A DNA stretch of 14,063 nucleotides from Rickettsia typhi (GTDB lineage: Bacteria; Pseudomonadota; Alphaproteobacteria; Rickettsiales; UBA1997): NCBI GenBank assembly GCA_945902255.1, contig CAMDMO010000029.1:1-14063 (forward strand), read 5' to 3'. Positions 4,796 to 12,454 of this stretch are shown here, in pieces. The translations under genes and the position numbers were made by a program. The notes under the pieces are model-generated. The model ran no database searches. It worked only from the letters and a program-made list of their open reading frames with translations, and was not told the origin of the DNA. Numbering within the stretch: the stretch's first letter is position 1; the number at the start of each line of letters is the position of its first letter.

Positions 4796-6970
4796 ATGCC
4801 AAATTATTCATCTTCTTTTTTTCGCTTTAGTGTTTTTACATCTGCAATAATTACACTTAGCGCCTCGTCTTTTGCAGCTGAAATTAAAAACAAAGAATCA
4901 ATTTCTAATAAAGTTACTCAGTTACCTAAAATTATTGTTACCGCTGACTCATCAGAACAATTAAGCAGTGGAGCAATTGATGGATATAAAACTGGCGCAA
5001 CTCGCAGCTCAACTAGAACCGACACTCGCCTTCTTGATATTCCGCAATCTATTTCTGTAGTAACTCAAGATCAAATTCGCGATCAAAATATAACCAGCAT
5101 TGGTGAAGCAATTAGATATACACCTGGGATTACTTTGCACCAAGGCGAAAATAATCGCGATCAAGTAATAATTCGTGGCAATAGCAGCAGCGCTGATTTT
5201 TTTGTTGATGGCGCTCGTGACGATGTGCAATATTTTCGTGATATTTATAACATAGATCGCGTAGAAATTTTAAAAGGACCTAATGCCATGGCTTTTGGTC
5301 GCGGTGGCAGCGGCGGATTAATTAATCGCGTTTCAAAAACTGCCGATGGTAACAGAATAAGACAAGTAACTTTACAAGGCGGATCTTTTGATAATCGCCG
5401 CGCCTCAACTGACATTGGCGATAAAGTAAATGATAAATTATCACTTCGCCTTAATGCTGTGTATGAAAAATCAGGAACTTTTCGTCAATTTGGCAATTTA
5501 GAGCGCTATGGAGTTAGCCCTACAGCCACAATAAGTTTGGGCGATAATACTGATCTTAAAGTTGGCTATGAACATTTTCACGATAGTCGTTTTAACGATC
5601 GTGGAATTCCTTCACAAAATGGCACAGCTTACAAAACCAATCCTTCAACATTTTTTGGCAACCCAAATTTGAATAACTCTGATGCCACAATAAATTCAGA
5701 ATTTGCCACTCTTAGCCATGAATTTTCACCAACATTAAAAATACGAAATTACACTCGCTATACAGATAATGTGAAATTTTATCAGAATGTTTATGTGGCG
5801 GGCTCTGTAAATAGCTCTACTAACAACCTGAATATATCGGCTTATAATAATGCGGTAAAGAGACAAAATTTTACCAACCAAACTGATATAACTAAGAAAT
5901 TCTCAACCGGATCTTTTTCTCACACCGCTTTAATTGGCGCGGAAATTGCAAAACAAAATTCACAAGCATTTCGCAATACCGGCTTTTTTAATAACACTTC
6001 AACAACAACTAGCGTGTCAGCAAGCAATCCTATCACGCTTACTCCTATAACATTCCGCCAATCAGCAACTGATGCCGATAACACATCTGAAGTAAATATT
6101 TATGCGGGTTACATTCAAGACCAGGTGGATATTTCAAAATATTTACAATTAACCGCAGGATTGCGTTATGATATTTTTGAAATGAAATTTCACAATGACC
6201 GTACCAACCAAGATTTTAGTCGCACTGATGGCCTATTTTCACCGCGCGCTGGAATTGTGTTAAAACCACAAGATAATTTATCAATTTATACAAATTATAG
6301 CGTAAGTTATCTTCCAAGCTCTGGCGATCAATTCTCAACTCTAACCGCACAAACTCAGGCCTTAAGACCAGAAAAAATTCAAAATTATGAGATTGGAACT
6401 AAATGGGATGTAACTCAGAAATTAAATTTATCTGCCGCTATTTATCAACTGGATCGAACCAATACTCGAGCTCCAAATCCGGCAAATCCAACAGTTGATT
6501 TTATTCTAACCGGCGCAACCAGAACGCGCGGCGTAGAATTTAGCTCAACTGGAAAAATTACAGATAAATGGCAAATTATTGCGGCTTACGCTTATCAAGA
6601 TGCAATAATATTAAAGCCAGTTGCAGCATCAACTGCTGGAGCAACAATTCCTGCCGGCAATAAAGTGGCGCTAGTTCCAAAAAGCATGAAATCTCTTTGG
6701 AATAAATATGATTTAACCGAAGCATTCGCCGCCGGTCTTGGAATTATCAACCAATCAAATCAATATGCAGCAGTAGATAATAGTGTAAAACTAAAAGGTT
6801 TTACTAGATTTGATGGAGCACTTTATTATAAGATTAATCCATCTTATCGTCTGCAATTAAATGCCGAAAATTTACTTGGCACAAAATATATACAAACCGC
6901 CGACGGCAATAATAATCTTCAACCCGGATCGCCTAGAGCGGTTAAGGTTTCTTTGATTGCTAATTTTTAA
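4796..6970 (+). CDS. TonB-dependent siderophore receptor (Fiu/BfrD-like)
   Basis: This 724-residue outer-membrane receptor has a signal peptide (about residues 1-27, likely cut after SFA), a TonB-box-like segment (LPKIIVTA, 43-50), a plug domain (about 75-185) and a beta-barrel ending in Phe (VSLIANF), the usual BAM signal. In the plug, DIPQSISVVTQDQI, the GENNRDQVIIRG segment, FFVDGARDDVQYFRD and the run from VEILKGP through FGRGGSGGLINRVSK match the siderophore-receptor family (TIGR01783-type), closest in style to catecholate receptors such as Fiu or BfrD. It would import a ferric siderophore using TonB/ExbBD energy, none of which is encoded here. It is the first gene of an operon; FTR1 starts 14 bases after its stop, and a Fur-like site lies upstream. 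No siderophore synthesis genes are seen, so uptake of foreign siderophores is plausible. The exact substrate cannot be told. Confidence 0.92.
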   Translation: MPNYSSSFFRFSVFTSAIITLSASSFAAEIKNKESISNKVTQLPKIIVTADSSEQLSSGAIDGYKTGATRSSTRTDTRLLDIPQSISVVTQDQIRDQNITSIGEAIRYTPGITLHQGENNRDQVIIRGNSSSADFFVDGARDDVQYFRDIYNIDRVEILKGPNAMAFGRGGSGGLINRVSKTADGNRIRQVTLQGGSFDNRRASTDIGDKVNDKLSLRLNAVYEKSGTFRQFGNLERYGVSPTATISLGDNTDLKVGYEHFHDSRFNDRGIPSQNGTAYKTNPSTFFGNPNLNNSDATINSEFATLSHEFSPTLKIRNYTRYTDNVKFYQNVYVAGSVNSSTNNLNISAYNNAVKRQNFTNQTDITKKFSTGSFSHTALIGAEIAKQNSQAFRNTGFFNNTSTTTSVSASNPITLTPITFRQSATDADNTSEVNIYAGYIQDQVDISKYLQLTAGLRYDIFEMKFHNDRTNQDFSRTDGLFSPRAGIVLKPQDNLSIYTNYSVSYLPSSGDQFSTLTAQTQALRPEKIQNYEIGTKWDVTQKLNLSAAIYQLDRTNTRAPNPANPTVDFILTGATRTRGVEFSSTGKITDKWQIIAAYAYQDAIILKPVAASTAGATIPAGNKVALVPKSMKSLWNKYDLTEAFAAGLGIINQSNQYAAVDNSVKLKGFTRFDGALYYKINPSYRLQLNAENLLGTKYIQTADGNNNLQPGSPRAVKVSLIANF

Positions 6971-6984
6971 AAATTTACAAAAAC

Positions 6985-7785
6985 ATGCTTCAAATCGCAA
7001 TTGTAGTTTTTCGCGAAATTCTTGAAATATCATTGATTTTAGGCATTCTTAGCGCTGCCACTAAGGAAATTGAAGGTCGTACTAAGTGGATTTTAAGTGG
7101 CTTAGCTTTAGGAATTATAACATCCGTTATTTTAGCTTTTTTTACTGATAATATTTCTAATGGCCTAGATGGTTTAGGCCAAGAATTTTTTAATGGCTTA
7201 GTTTTGCTTTCCGCAGCCTTCATGATTTCATGGACTACATTATGGATGCAAAAACACGCCAAATCAATTTCTGGCGAATTAAAAAGATTAAGCAATTCAA
7301 TTCGCGAAGGCAAAAAACCACTTTATGTTTTATCTATCGTAGTATTTTTCTCCGTACTTCGTGAAGGCACTGAAATTGTGCTTTTTTCTTACAGCTATTA
7401 TTTATCTAACACCTCAATTACTAATATCATCACAGGAATTATTGTTGGAACAATTCTTGGCGCAGCGGCTGGAATCGCTCTTTATTTAGGAATTATTAAA
7501 GCTTTCGGCAAATATTTTTTTACTATAACTACTTGGCTTTTAGTTTTTTTATCATCTGGAATCGCCGCTCAAGGAATTGGCTTTTGGATAAATGCTAATT
7601 TAGTTCCTGCATTGGGAAATCCAATATTTGATAGTTCAGAAATTCTTTCTCAAAATAGTTTGTTTGGTAAATTTCTTCACATATTTTTTGGTTATCTTGA
7701 TCAACCAACTGGAACGCAATTAATAATTTACTTTGCTAATTTACTGGTCTTAATTGTTGGTTTAAAAGTGGCAAAAAAAATGTAA
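6985..7785 (+). CDS. FTR1/EfeU-family iron permease
   Basis: This 266-residue inner-membrane protein has about seven hydrophobic segments and the two REGLE-type iron motifs of the FTR1 family: R10-E-I-L-E14 in the first membrane helix and R126-E-G-T-E130 in a central one. FTR1/EfeU proteins move iron across the cytoplasmic membrane, in E. coli with EfeO and EfeB and in yeast with a multicopper oxidase; neither partner type is in this window. The length is typical of EfeU (about 270-280). It lies 14 bases after the receptor and six bases before the pseudopilin gene, so the three are very likely co-transcribed and share the Fur-like control. In this setting it would pass on iron freed in the periplasm. 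No ribosome site is obvious before the ATG. Confidence 0.9.
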   Translation: MLQIAIVVFREILEISLILGILSAATKEIEGRTKWILSGLALGIITSVILAFFTDNISNGLDGLGQEFFNGLVLLSAAFMISWTTLWMQKHAKSISGELKRLSNSIREGKKPLYVLSIVVFFSVLREGTEIVLFSYSYYLSNTSITNIITGIIVGTILGAAAGIALYLGIIKAFGKYFFTITTWLLVFLSSGIAAQGIGFWINANLVPALGNPIFDSSEILSQNSLFGKFLHIFFGYLDQPTGTQLIIYFANLLVLIVGLKVAKKM

Positions 7786-7791
7786 TTTACC

Positions 7792-8694
7792 ATGTCAAAA
7801 ACTAAAAAAGCTTTTACACTCGTTGAACTTTCTGCCTCCATCTTAATTGTTGGCTTGTTAATTGGATTAATATATAAAACCCTAAGATTTAACAGTAGCG
7901 CCTCACTTACAGCGGCACAAATTTTAACCAAAAACTCGCCCGTTGCTTCAACAAAAAATTTAGCAATTTGGTTTGAAACCACTTCAAATAAAGCAATTAT
8001 TAGCGCTAGCAATGGAGATACTCCAGAAGATGGTGATAAAATTTCATCTTGGATTGAAATCAATCCACAAAATATGCAAAAAACTACCGTAGCTCAAGCC
8101 ACTTCTGGCAATCAACCAACTTATGTGCGAGACGGAATAAACAAATTACCAGTTGTAAGATTTGGCACTGGCGGCCTTGGTTCTGGCGGTACTGGACTTT
8201 CATCAAGCTTTACTAGCCTTGCTCCGCAATTACCAATCAGCGCCTTTATTGTTATGAAAAAAACAGCTAATGAATCAAATAGCGCTGCAGGAATTATTAT
8301 TGGCACCTCTGGCGGTTGGGAAATTGGCTGTCACAGAGATGATGTAACCATGTTATCACTTACAAGCGTTGATAGCGCTCATTCTTCAGATTCAGCAAAT
8401 GATTGCTCTGCAGATAATATTCCAAAAATATTTAGCTATATTGCAAAATATGACGGCACAAATGCCGGCACTTACAATTATTATAAAAATGGCACTGAAC
8501 TTTCTTACGCATCGTCAAACACTTATGGCTCTAGTGGGAAAGTTACAGGAACTTCTACAGCCCTAGTTATTGGCGACGGAATTGCTGCTAGCGATATTGG
8601 TGAAATTATTGTAATTAATCGCGATATTTCTACCGAAGAAAGGCAAAATATTGAGAGATATTTATCGAAGAAATGGGGAATTAAATTGCAGTAA
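7792..8694 (+). CDS. Pseudopilin-like protein with putative LamG-like domain
   Basis: The N-terminus MSKTKKAFTLVELSASILIV is a type IV prepilin/pseudopilin signal: basic residues, cleavage before F8 and the conserved Glu at position 5 of the mature protein, followed by a hydrophobic helix (8-30). Alanine replaces the usual Gly at -1. Residues about 50-300 form a soluble domain with repeated LxIWF, LPVVRF, SAFIVMKK and a final segment GEIIVINRDISTEERQNIERYLSKKWG, a pattern common in LamG/concanavalin-like surface domains. Two cysteines (C180, C205) could form a disulfide. The protein would be anchored in the inner membrane facing the periplasm, or be assembled into a pilus-like fibre. It starts six bases after the iron permease gene, so it is probably in the iron operon. 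No prepilin peptidase or pilus ATPase lies in the window. Its role is unknown; the LamG assignment is from pattern only. Confidence 0.8.
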   Translation: MSKTKKAFTLVELSASILIVGLLIGLIYKTLRFNSSASLTAAQILTKNSPVASTKNLAIWFETTSNKAIISASNGDTPEDGDKISSWIEINPQNMQKTTVAQATSGNQPTYVRDGINKLPVVRFGTGGLGSGGTGLSSSFTSLAPQLPISAFIVMKKTANESNSAAGIIIGTSGGWEIGCHRDDVTMLSLTSVDSAHSSDSANDCSADNIPKIFSYIAKYDGTNAGTYNYYKNGTELSYASSNTYGSSGKVTGTSTALVIGDGIAASDIGEIIVINRDISTEERQNIERYLSKKWGIKLQ

Positions 8695-8712
8695 TATTTG
8701 CTGATGAACATA

Positions 8713-8737
8713 TGGGCGCGGTTAAAAACCACGCCCA
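8713..8737. repeat. REP-like hairpin, copy B, between convergent genes
   Basis: TGGGCGCGGTT pairs with AACCACGCCCA around AAA, with a single C/A mismatch, followed by AGCAGAAGTG. It sits between the ends of the pseudopilin gene and hemB and may act as a bidirectional transcript end, although no T run follows it. Confidence 0.8.
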
Positions 8738-8759
8738 GCAGAAGTGATTAGGCTAGTAG

Positions 8760-9758
8760 TTAATTTCTATTTTTTAAAAACTCAATCGCTCCATAGCTAA
8801 TAACCGCCGAAGCTCCCGCCCTTTTAACTGCAATTAAACTTTCTAAAAAAGCCAAGTCAAAATCAAAAGCACCAACTGCCGCAGCTTGTTTTAACATAGC
8901 ATATTCACCACTAACTTGGTAACCAATAATTGGTAATTTAAAATTTTGTGAAGCTTCTTTAATAATATCTAAATAAGTCATTGCAGGCTTTACAATCAAC
9001 ATATCTGCGCCCTCACCCACATCTAGCGCAATTTCACGCATCGCTTCATTGGAATTTCTAAAATCCATCTGATAATTTTTTTTATCAGATTTATTAAGAT
9101 TTTTTACCGATCCAACCGCATTTCTAAAAGGCCCATAAAATGCTGAAGCATATTTTGCAGCGTAAGACATTATTGAAACATCAATAAAACCAGAATCATC
9201 TAATGCATCGCGAATCGCGCCAATTCTGCCGTCCATCATGTCAGAAGGAGCAATTATATCGCACCCCGCTTCAGCTTGCACCAAAGCTTGAGAGCATAAA
9301 ATATCAATTGTTGCATCATTTAAAACATGACCATTTTCATCAATTAAACCGTCATGACCGTGAATTGTGTAAGGATCAAGCGCCACATCACAAATTACAC
9401 CAATTTCTGGCACGGCATTTTTTATTGCCTCAACCGCGCGACAAATTAAATTTTTTGAATTTATCGCCTCTTTTCCATCAAGGGTTTTTAGCTTTTGATC
9501 AATTACAGGAAACAGCATTAGAGCAGGAATGCCAAGGCTTTTAGCCTCTTTTGCTTTTTTTACGATTAAGTCGATTGAAAAGCGCGAAACATCTGGCAAA
9601 TTAATAATTTTTTCTTCTTTATTTTTTCCCTCAATTACAAAAAGCGGTAAAATTAAATCACTTGGCAAGATTGCAGTTTGAGCAGTTAAATCGCGAATCC
9701 ATTGCGATTTACGATTGCGCCTTAAGCGAGTTCTTGGGTAAGATTCGTTATAATTCAT
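8760..9758 (-). CDS. hemB: Delta-aminolevulinic acid dehydratase (porphobilinogen synthase)
   Basis: HemB joins two molecules of 5-aminolevulinate into porphobilinogen, the first common step of tetrapyrrole synthesis, in the cytoplasm. The 332-residue product has the family's YPRTRLRRNR start, the catalytic lysines K202 (SYAAKYASAFYGPFR) and K257 (MLIVKPAMTYLD), and the PSDMMDGRIGAIR and SGEYAM motifs. The metal site reads CDVALDPYTIHGHDG, with aspartates where the zinc enzymes have three cysteines, so a magnesium-type enzyme is expected. The open frame reaches upstream to a TTG at 9818, adding 20 unusual residues; the ATG at 9758 is chosen because it aligns with the family start. It is transcribed divergently from trpC across a 75-bp gap with no clear promoter. 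With hemW at the window start it shows that this bacterium makes its own heme. Confidence 0.95.
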   Translation of the reverse strand: MNYNESYPRTRLRRNRKSQWIRDLTAQTAILPSDLILPLFVIEGKNKEEKIINLPDVSRFSIDLIVKKAKEAKSLGIPALMLFPVIDQKLKTLDGKEAINSKNLICRAVEAIKNAVPEIGVICDVALDPYTIHGHDGLIDENGHVLNDATIDILCSQALVQAEAGCDIIAPSDMMDGRIGAIRDALDDSGFIDVSIMSYAAKYASAFYGPFRNAVGSVKNLNKSDKKNYQMDFRNSNEAMREIALDVGEGADMLIVKPAMTYLDIIKEASQNFKLPIIGYQVSGEYAMLKQAAAVGAFDFDLAFLESLIAVKRAGASAVISYGAIEFLKNRN

Positions 9759-9833
9759 ATTTTCTTTGAAATTCAGGTAATATACATCTAGCCTTTCTAG
9801 CATCCAATCATAATTCAACCATTTTTAAGATCT

Positions 9834-10625
9834 ATGAAAAATATTTTAGCTGAAATTTATCAACATAAGCTAATTGAGGTTAGAAACCGCAAAAAAGAAT
9901 TTTCTGTGCAAGAAATTTGCGCCCAAACCAAATGCTCTGAGAGAAAAATTAAAAATTTTTTTCAAGCTCTAAAAAATAAAAATGATGCGATTGAAACTGG
10001 CTTGATTTGTGAAATAAAAAAAGCTTCCCCTTCTCATGGATTAATTCGCGAAGATTTTAATCATATTGAAATTGCCAAAGCCTACGAAGAAGCTGGCGCA
10101 ACCTGCCTATCAATTTTAACTGATGAAAAATATTTCATGGGTAAAAATCAATATTTGCAGGAAGTTGCGCACTTCACTTCTCTGCCAATTTTACGAAAAG
10201 ATTTTATTGTCGATACTTATCAAATTTATGAAGCAAAAATGCTTGGCGCAGATTGCATTTTGCTAATAGTTGCAATGCTAGATGATGATAAATTGCAAGA
10301 ACTGGAAAAATGCGCTTTCGATATTGGATTATCGGTTCTAATTGAAGTTCATAATGAAGCTGAATTACAGCGCGCCTCTAAGTTAAAAAGCAAATTACTT
10401 GGAATTAATAATCGTGATTTAAAAACTCTGCAAGTTGATCTAAAAACCTCACTAGATTTAGCAATTCAAGTGCCCGATGATTATATTTTAATCAGCGAAA
10501 GCGGCATTAAAGATGGCTTGGATATTGAATTATTAAAACAAGCTGGTATCTGTTGCTTTTTGATCGGCGAACATTTTATGAGACAAAAAAATATCGCTGA
10601 CGCGGTTAAAAAATTATTAAATTAA
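9834..10625 (+). CDS. trpC: Indole-3-glycerol-phosphate synthase
   Basis: TrpC closes the ring of carboxyphenylamino-deoxyribulose phosphate to give indole-3-glycerol phosphate, the fourth step of tryptophan synthesis. The 263-residue (beta/alpha)8 enzyme shows all the active-site motifs: E60-I-K62-KASPS, LRK122DF, IE171VH, GIN192NRDL and SE222S223GI, which match the catalytic residues of the Sulfolobus enzyme. No other trp gene is in the window; the neighbours are divergent hemB and, 12 bases downstream, an unrelated coiled-coil gene. In AT-rich intracellular alphaproteobacteria the trp pathway is often lost, so this may be an orphan or part of a scattered pathway. All key residues are present, so it looks functional. 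The ATG at 9834 starts directly in the family's N-terminal helix. Confidence 0.94.
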   Translation: MKNILAEIYQHKLIEVRNRKKEFSVQEICAQTKCSERKIKNFFQALKNKNDAIETGLICEIKKASPSHGLIREDFNHIEIAKAYEEAGATCLSILTDEKYFMGKNQYLQEVAHFTSLPILRKDFIVDTYQIYEAKMLGADCILLIVAMLDDDKLQELEKCAFDIGLSVLIEVHNEAELQRASKLKSKLLGINNRDLKTLQVDLKTSLDLAIQVPDDYILISESGIKDGLDIELLKQAGICCFLIGEHFMRQKNIADAVKKLLN

Positions 10626-10637
10626 ACTAGATTTTAT

Positions 10638-12122
10638 ATGGCAAGAGATGGCGCTGGTCAATCAAGATTACGAGTTGTAGTTGATGTAGAGGAAATGCTT
10701 AAAAGAATAAATGAATCCGATAGAGCGCGCGAGGCCGCCGAAGAAGCGGCTAAGGAAGCAAATAAAAGAATGCAACATCTTGAAAGACTGCAGCATCTTG
10801 AATCTGAATTATCAACGCGTGAAGCCGCTATTTTAAAACGTGAAGCTGCTATTTTAGAGCGCGAAGAAGCAAGTAAGGCTAGAATATTAGCGGCCGAAGC
10901 AGAAGCAGAGTCAAAAGCTCAGCAAGATAGAGATGAGATTGCAAGAATATATACTGCAAAAATGCTGAAAGAAGAAGAGGCTAGTCTAGCAAGAATAAAG
11001 GCTAGCGAAATAGATAACTCTACTCAACTAAAAGATATTAAAAAAGAAATTGCAATTCTAGAAGGGTTTTTCGAAACAAGACGAGTAGAACTTACTAAAA
11101 AACTTGATAGAGAAATTGAAGATTTAACAAGAAATAAAAATGCTCTTGTTGCAGAAATAAATGCTCTTGTTGCGCAAATAACAGAATTAAAAGCGCAAAA
11201 AGATGTCGTGCCTTCAGCTGCCTCAGTAACAGAAGAATCAGAACCTACTATGTCTAGCGCTACAGCTGGTGCCGGAGCTGGAAGCGGATCTTCCACCGCT
11301 ACCTTTGACGAAAGCACTACCACAACAGCAAGCGCCGCAGATTCAAGACCAACCCTAGAAGAGTTGTGTAGATCTTATGTTGCAAAAGCTGAGAAGATGA
11401 AATCCAGAGAAAAAATGGATTTTTTTAATAAGCTTTTTTTGAATGGTCGCACAAATTATTTAACAAATACTGACGATGATTATTATAATCTTACATTAAT
11501 TGACGCCGCAATGAAAGCAGCAACAATTTCTCAGGTAAATCTAGCTGAAGGAATTTCTAGATCTGCATCAGGCAATTTACCAATTTTAGAAAAATTACTA
11601 GAAACTGTCGAAAAATATGGGGAACATAAATTAGAGGATGGAGGCTCAATTCTTTCTACAAGAGATAAGGGCGCGCTATTATTTAGAACTATCGCCAAAT
11701 ATCAAAATATAACAACATGCCTAAGGCCAGATTCCGATTCTCCTCCATCAAGACTCTTTCGTAAAATTATAGATGGCTTAAACATAGATGGATTGACGGG
11801 AGATCTTATGCGCAATCCAAGAATAAATTGCGCAGTTACTATTTTACTAAAATATCCCATAGATTCTCTTGGAATAAGAGAAATATTAGATGAAGCCAGC
11901 AGATCAAAAGATGAAATAAAAAAAACATTATGTTCAAAGATTAAAGTGGTCTTGGAAGCTTGCGAATATAAGGCAGTAAGCCCAGTTATTCCAGCACCCA
12001 AAGAATCAGCTTATTTAAGTAGGGCGAATGAAATACTAAAATCAATACCGGCGGCGATAGCGAAAAGTGATGGCGTATCTGGCCTCGCCTCAGCAGCTCA
12101 TGTAACAGATAGAGTAGCTTAA
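10638..12122 (+). CDS. Coiled-coil protein with Ala/Gly linker and weak ankyrin-like hairpin
   Basis: The family was not recognised. The 494-residue protein lacks a signal peptide and membrane segments. Residues about 14-190 are a long, highly charged coiled coil (REAAILKREAAILEREEA; NALVAEINALVAQI, both short tandem duplications). A linker of Ala, Gly, Ser and Thr (about 192-237, containing TAGAGAGSGSS) leads to a helical C-terminal domain (about 238-480). Within it, ISRSASGNLPILEKLLETVEKYGE resembles the ankyrin unit FSRAAENGHLEVLDKLIELTPKGE of the large ank gene, so this domain may be a diverged ankyrin or other helical-repeat domain. The Ala/Gly linker also recalls that of the ank protein. 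It lies 12 bases after trpC and may be co-transcribed with it, though no function links them. A secreted effector or a structural scaffold is possible; neither is shown. Confidence 0.75.
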   Translation: MARDGAGQSRLRVVVDVEEMLKRINESDRAREAAEEAAKEANKRMQHLERLQHLESELSTREAAILKREAAILEREEASKARILAAEAEAESKAQQDRDEIARIYTAKMLKEEEASLARIKASEIDNSTQLKDIKKEIAILEGFFETRRVELTKKLDREIEDLTRNKNALVAEINALVAQITELKAQKDVVPSAASVTEESEPTMSSATAGAGAGSGSSTATFDESTTTTASAADSRPTLEELCRSYVAKAEKMKSREKMDFFNKLFLNGRTNYLTNTDDDYYNLTLIDAAMKAATISQVNLAEGISRSASGNLPILEKLLETVEKYGEHKLEDGGSILSTRDKGALLFRTIAKYQNITTCLRPDSDSPPSRLFRKIIDGLNIDGLTGDLMRNPRINCAVTILLKYPIDSLGIREILDEASRSKDEIKKTLCSKIKVVLEACEYKAVSPVIPAPKESAYLSRANEILKSIPAAIAKSDGVSGLASAAHVTDRVA

Positions 12123-12229
12123 AAGAGAAAAAAGTAAGGGGGTCTTGACGCAGAGCTTACGCATCACCTCCATTGCGATGCTTAAAGGCGCTAATTTGGA
12201 ATAAAAAACCTCGAAACTCGTCCTAGAGC

Positions 12230-12254
12230 TGGGCGTGGTTTGCAACCGCGCCCA
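12230..12254. repeat. REP-like hairpin, copy C (inverted orientation)
   Basis: TGGGCGTGGTT pairs with AACCGCGCCCA around TGC, with one T/G wobble. Read on the minus strand it continues into AGCTCTAG, placing it opposite in direction to copy D. Confidence 0.8.
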
Positions 12255-12303
12255 CTTACTTCATACAAAAATTTAAGATTTTATAATTACTTAAGCTTGG
12301 CAT

Positions 12304-12328
12304 GGGGCGAAGTTACAAACTTCGCCTA
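12304..12328. repeat. REP-like hairpin, copy D
   Basis: GGCGAAGTT (12306-12314) pairs perfectly with AACTTCGCC (12318-12326) around ACA, followed by TAGCTGAAGTGG. Upstream it has CTTAAGCTTGGCATG, like the CTTAAATTTGGCATG found before copy A. Confidence 0.8.
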
Positions 12329-12386
12329 GCTGAAGTGGTGTTGTCTGTTTTTATTTGACAATATCTCGGCTGTAAAATCGAAACTT

Positions 12387-12414
12387 TTGACTTAAGCAAA
12401 TCACGCCTTATAAT
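12387..12414 (+). promoter_or_regulatory. Sigma70-like promoter for der
   Basis: TTGACT (12387-12392), a 16-bp spacer and a perfect TATAAT (12409-12414) lie about 40 bases before the der ATG. This is one of the two best promoter matches noticed in the window. Confidence 0.7.
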
Positions 12415-12454
12415 CAACATCATCAATTCTCGCCTTAGCAAAATATCATTAATC

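Larger units (their letters stand above)
12123..12454. other. Gene-free gap with two REP-like hairpins and a promoter
   Basis: No credible gene is seen. The gap holds two REP-like hairpins in opposite orientation (12230-12254 and 12304-12328) and the der promoter. Positions 12131-12215 look like a decayed dispersed repeat, with a weak GCATC/GATGC stem at 12161-12181, but there is no second copy in the window to prove it. Confidence 0.6.

Noticed and set aside
9759..9818. Extra 20 residues at the HemB N-terminus from a TTG start
   Set aside because: The extension does not look like the family, and the ATG at 9758 begins right before the conserved YPRTRLRR segment.
12131..12215. Possible small RNA or tRNA-like gene
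   Set aside because: Only a weak five-base stem is seen and no cloverleaf; it looks more like a decayed repeat with no second copy in the window.
12355..12378. Second der promoter using TTGACA at 12355
   Set aside because: The nearest -10-like word TAAAAT is only 12 bases away, too short a spacer; the TTGACT-TATAAT pair is far better.
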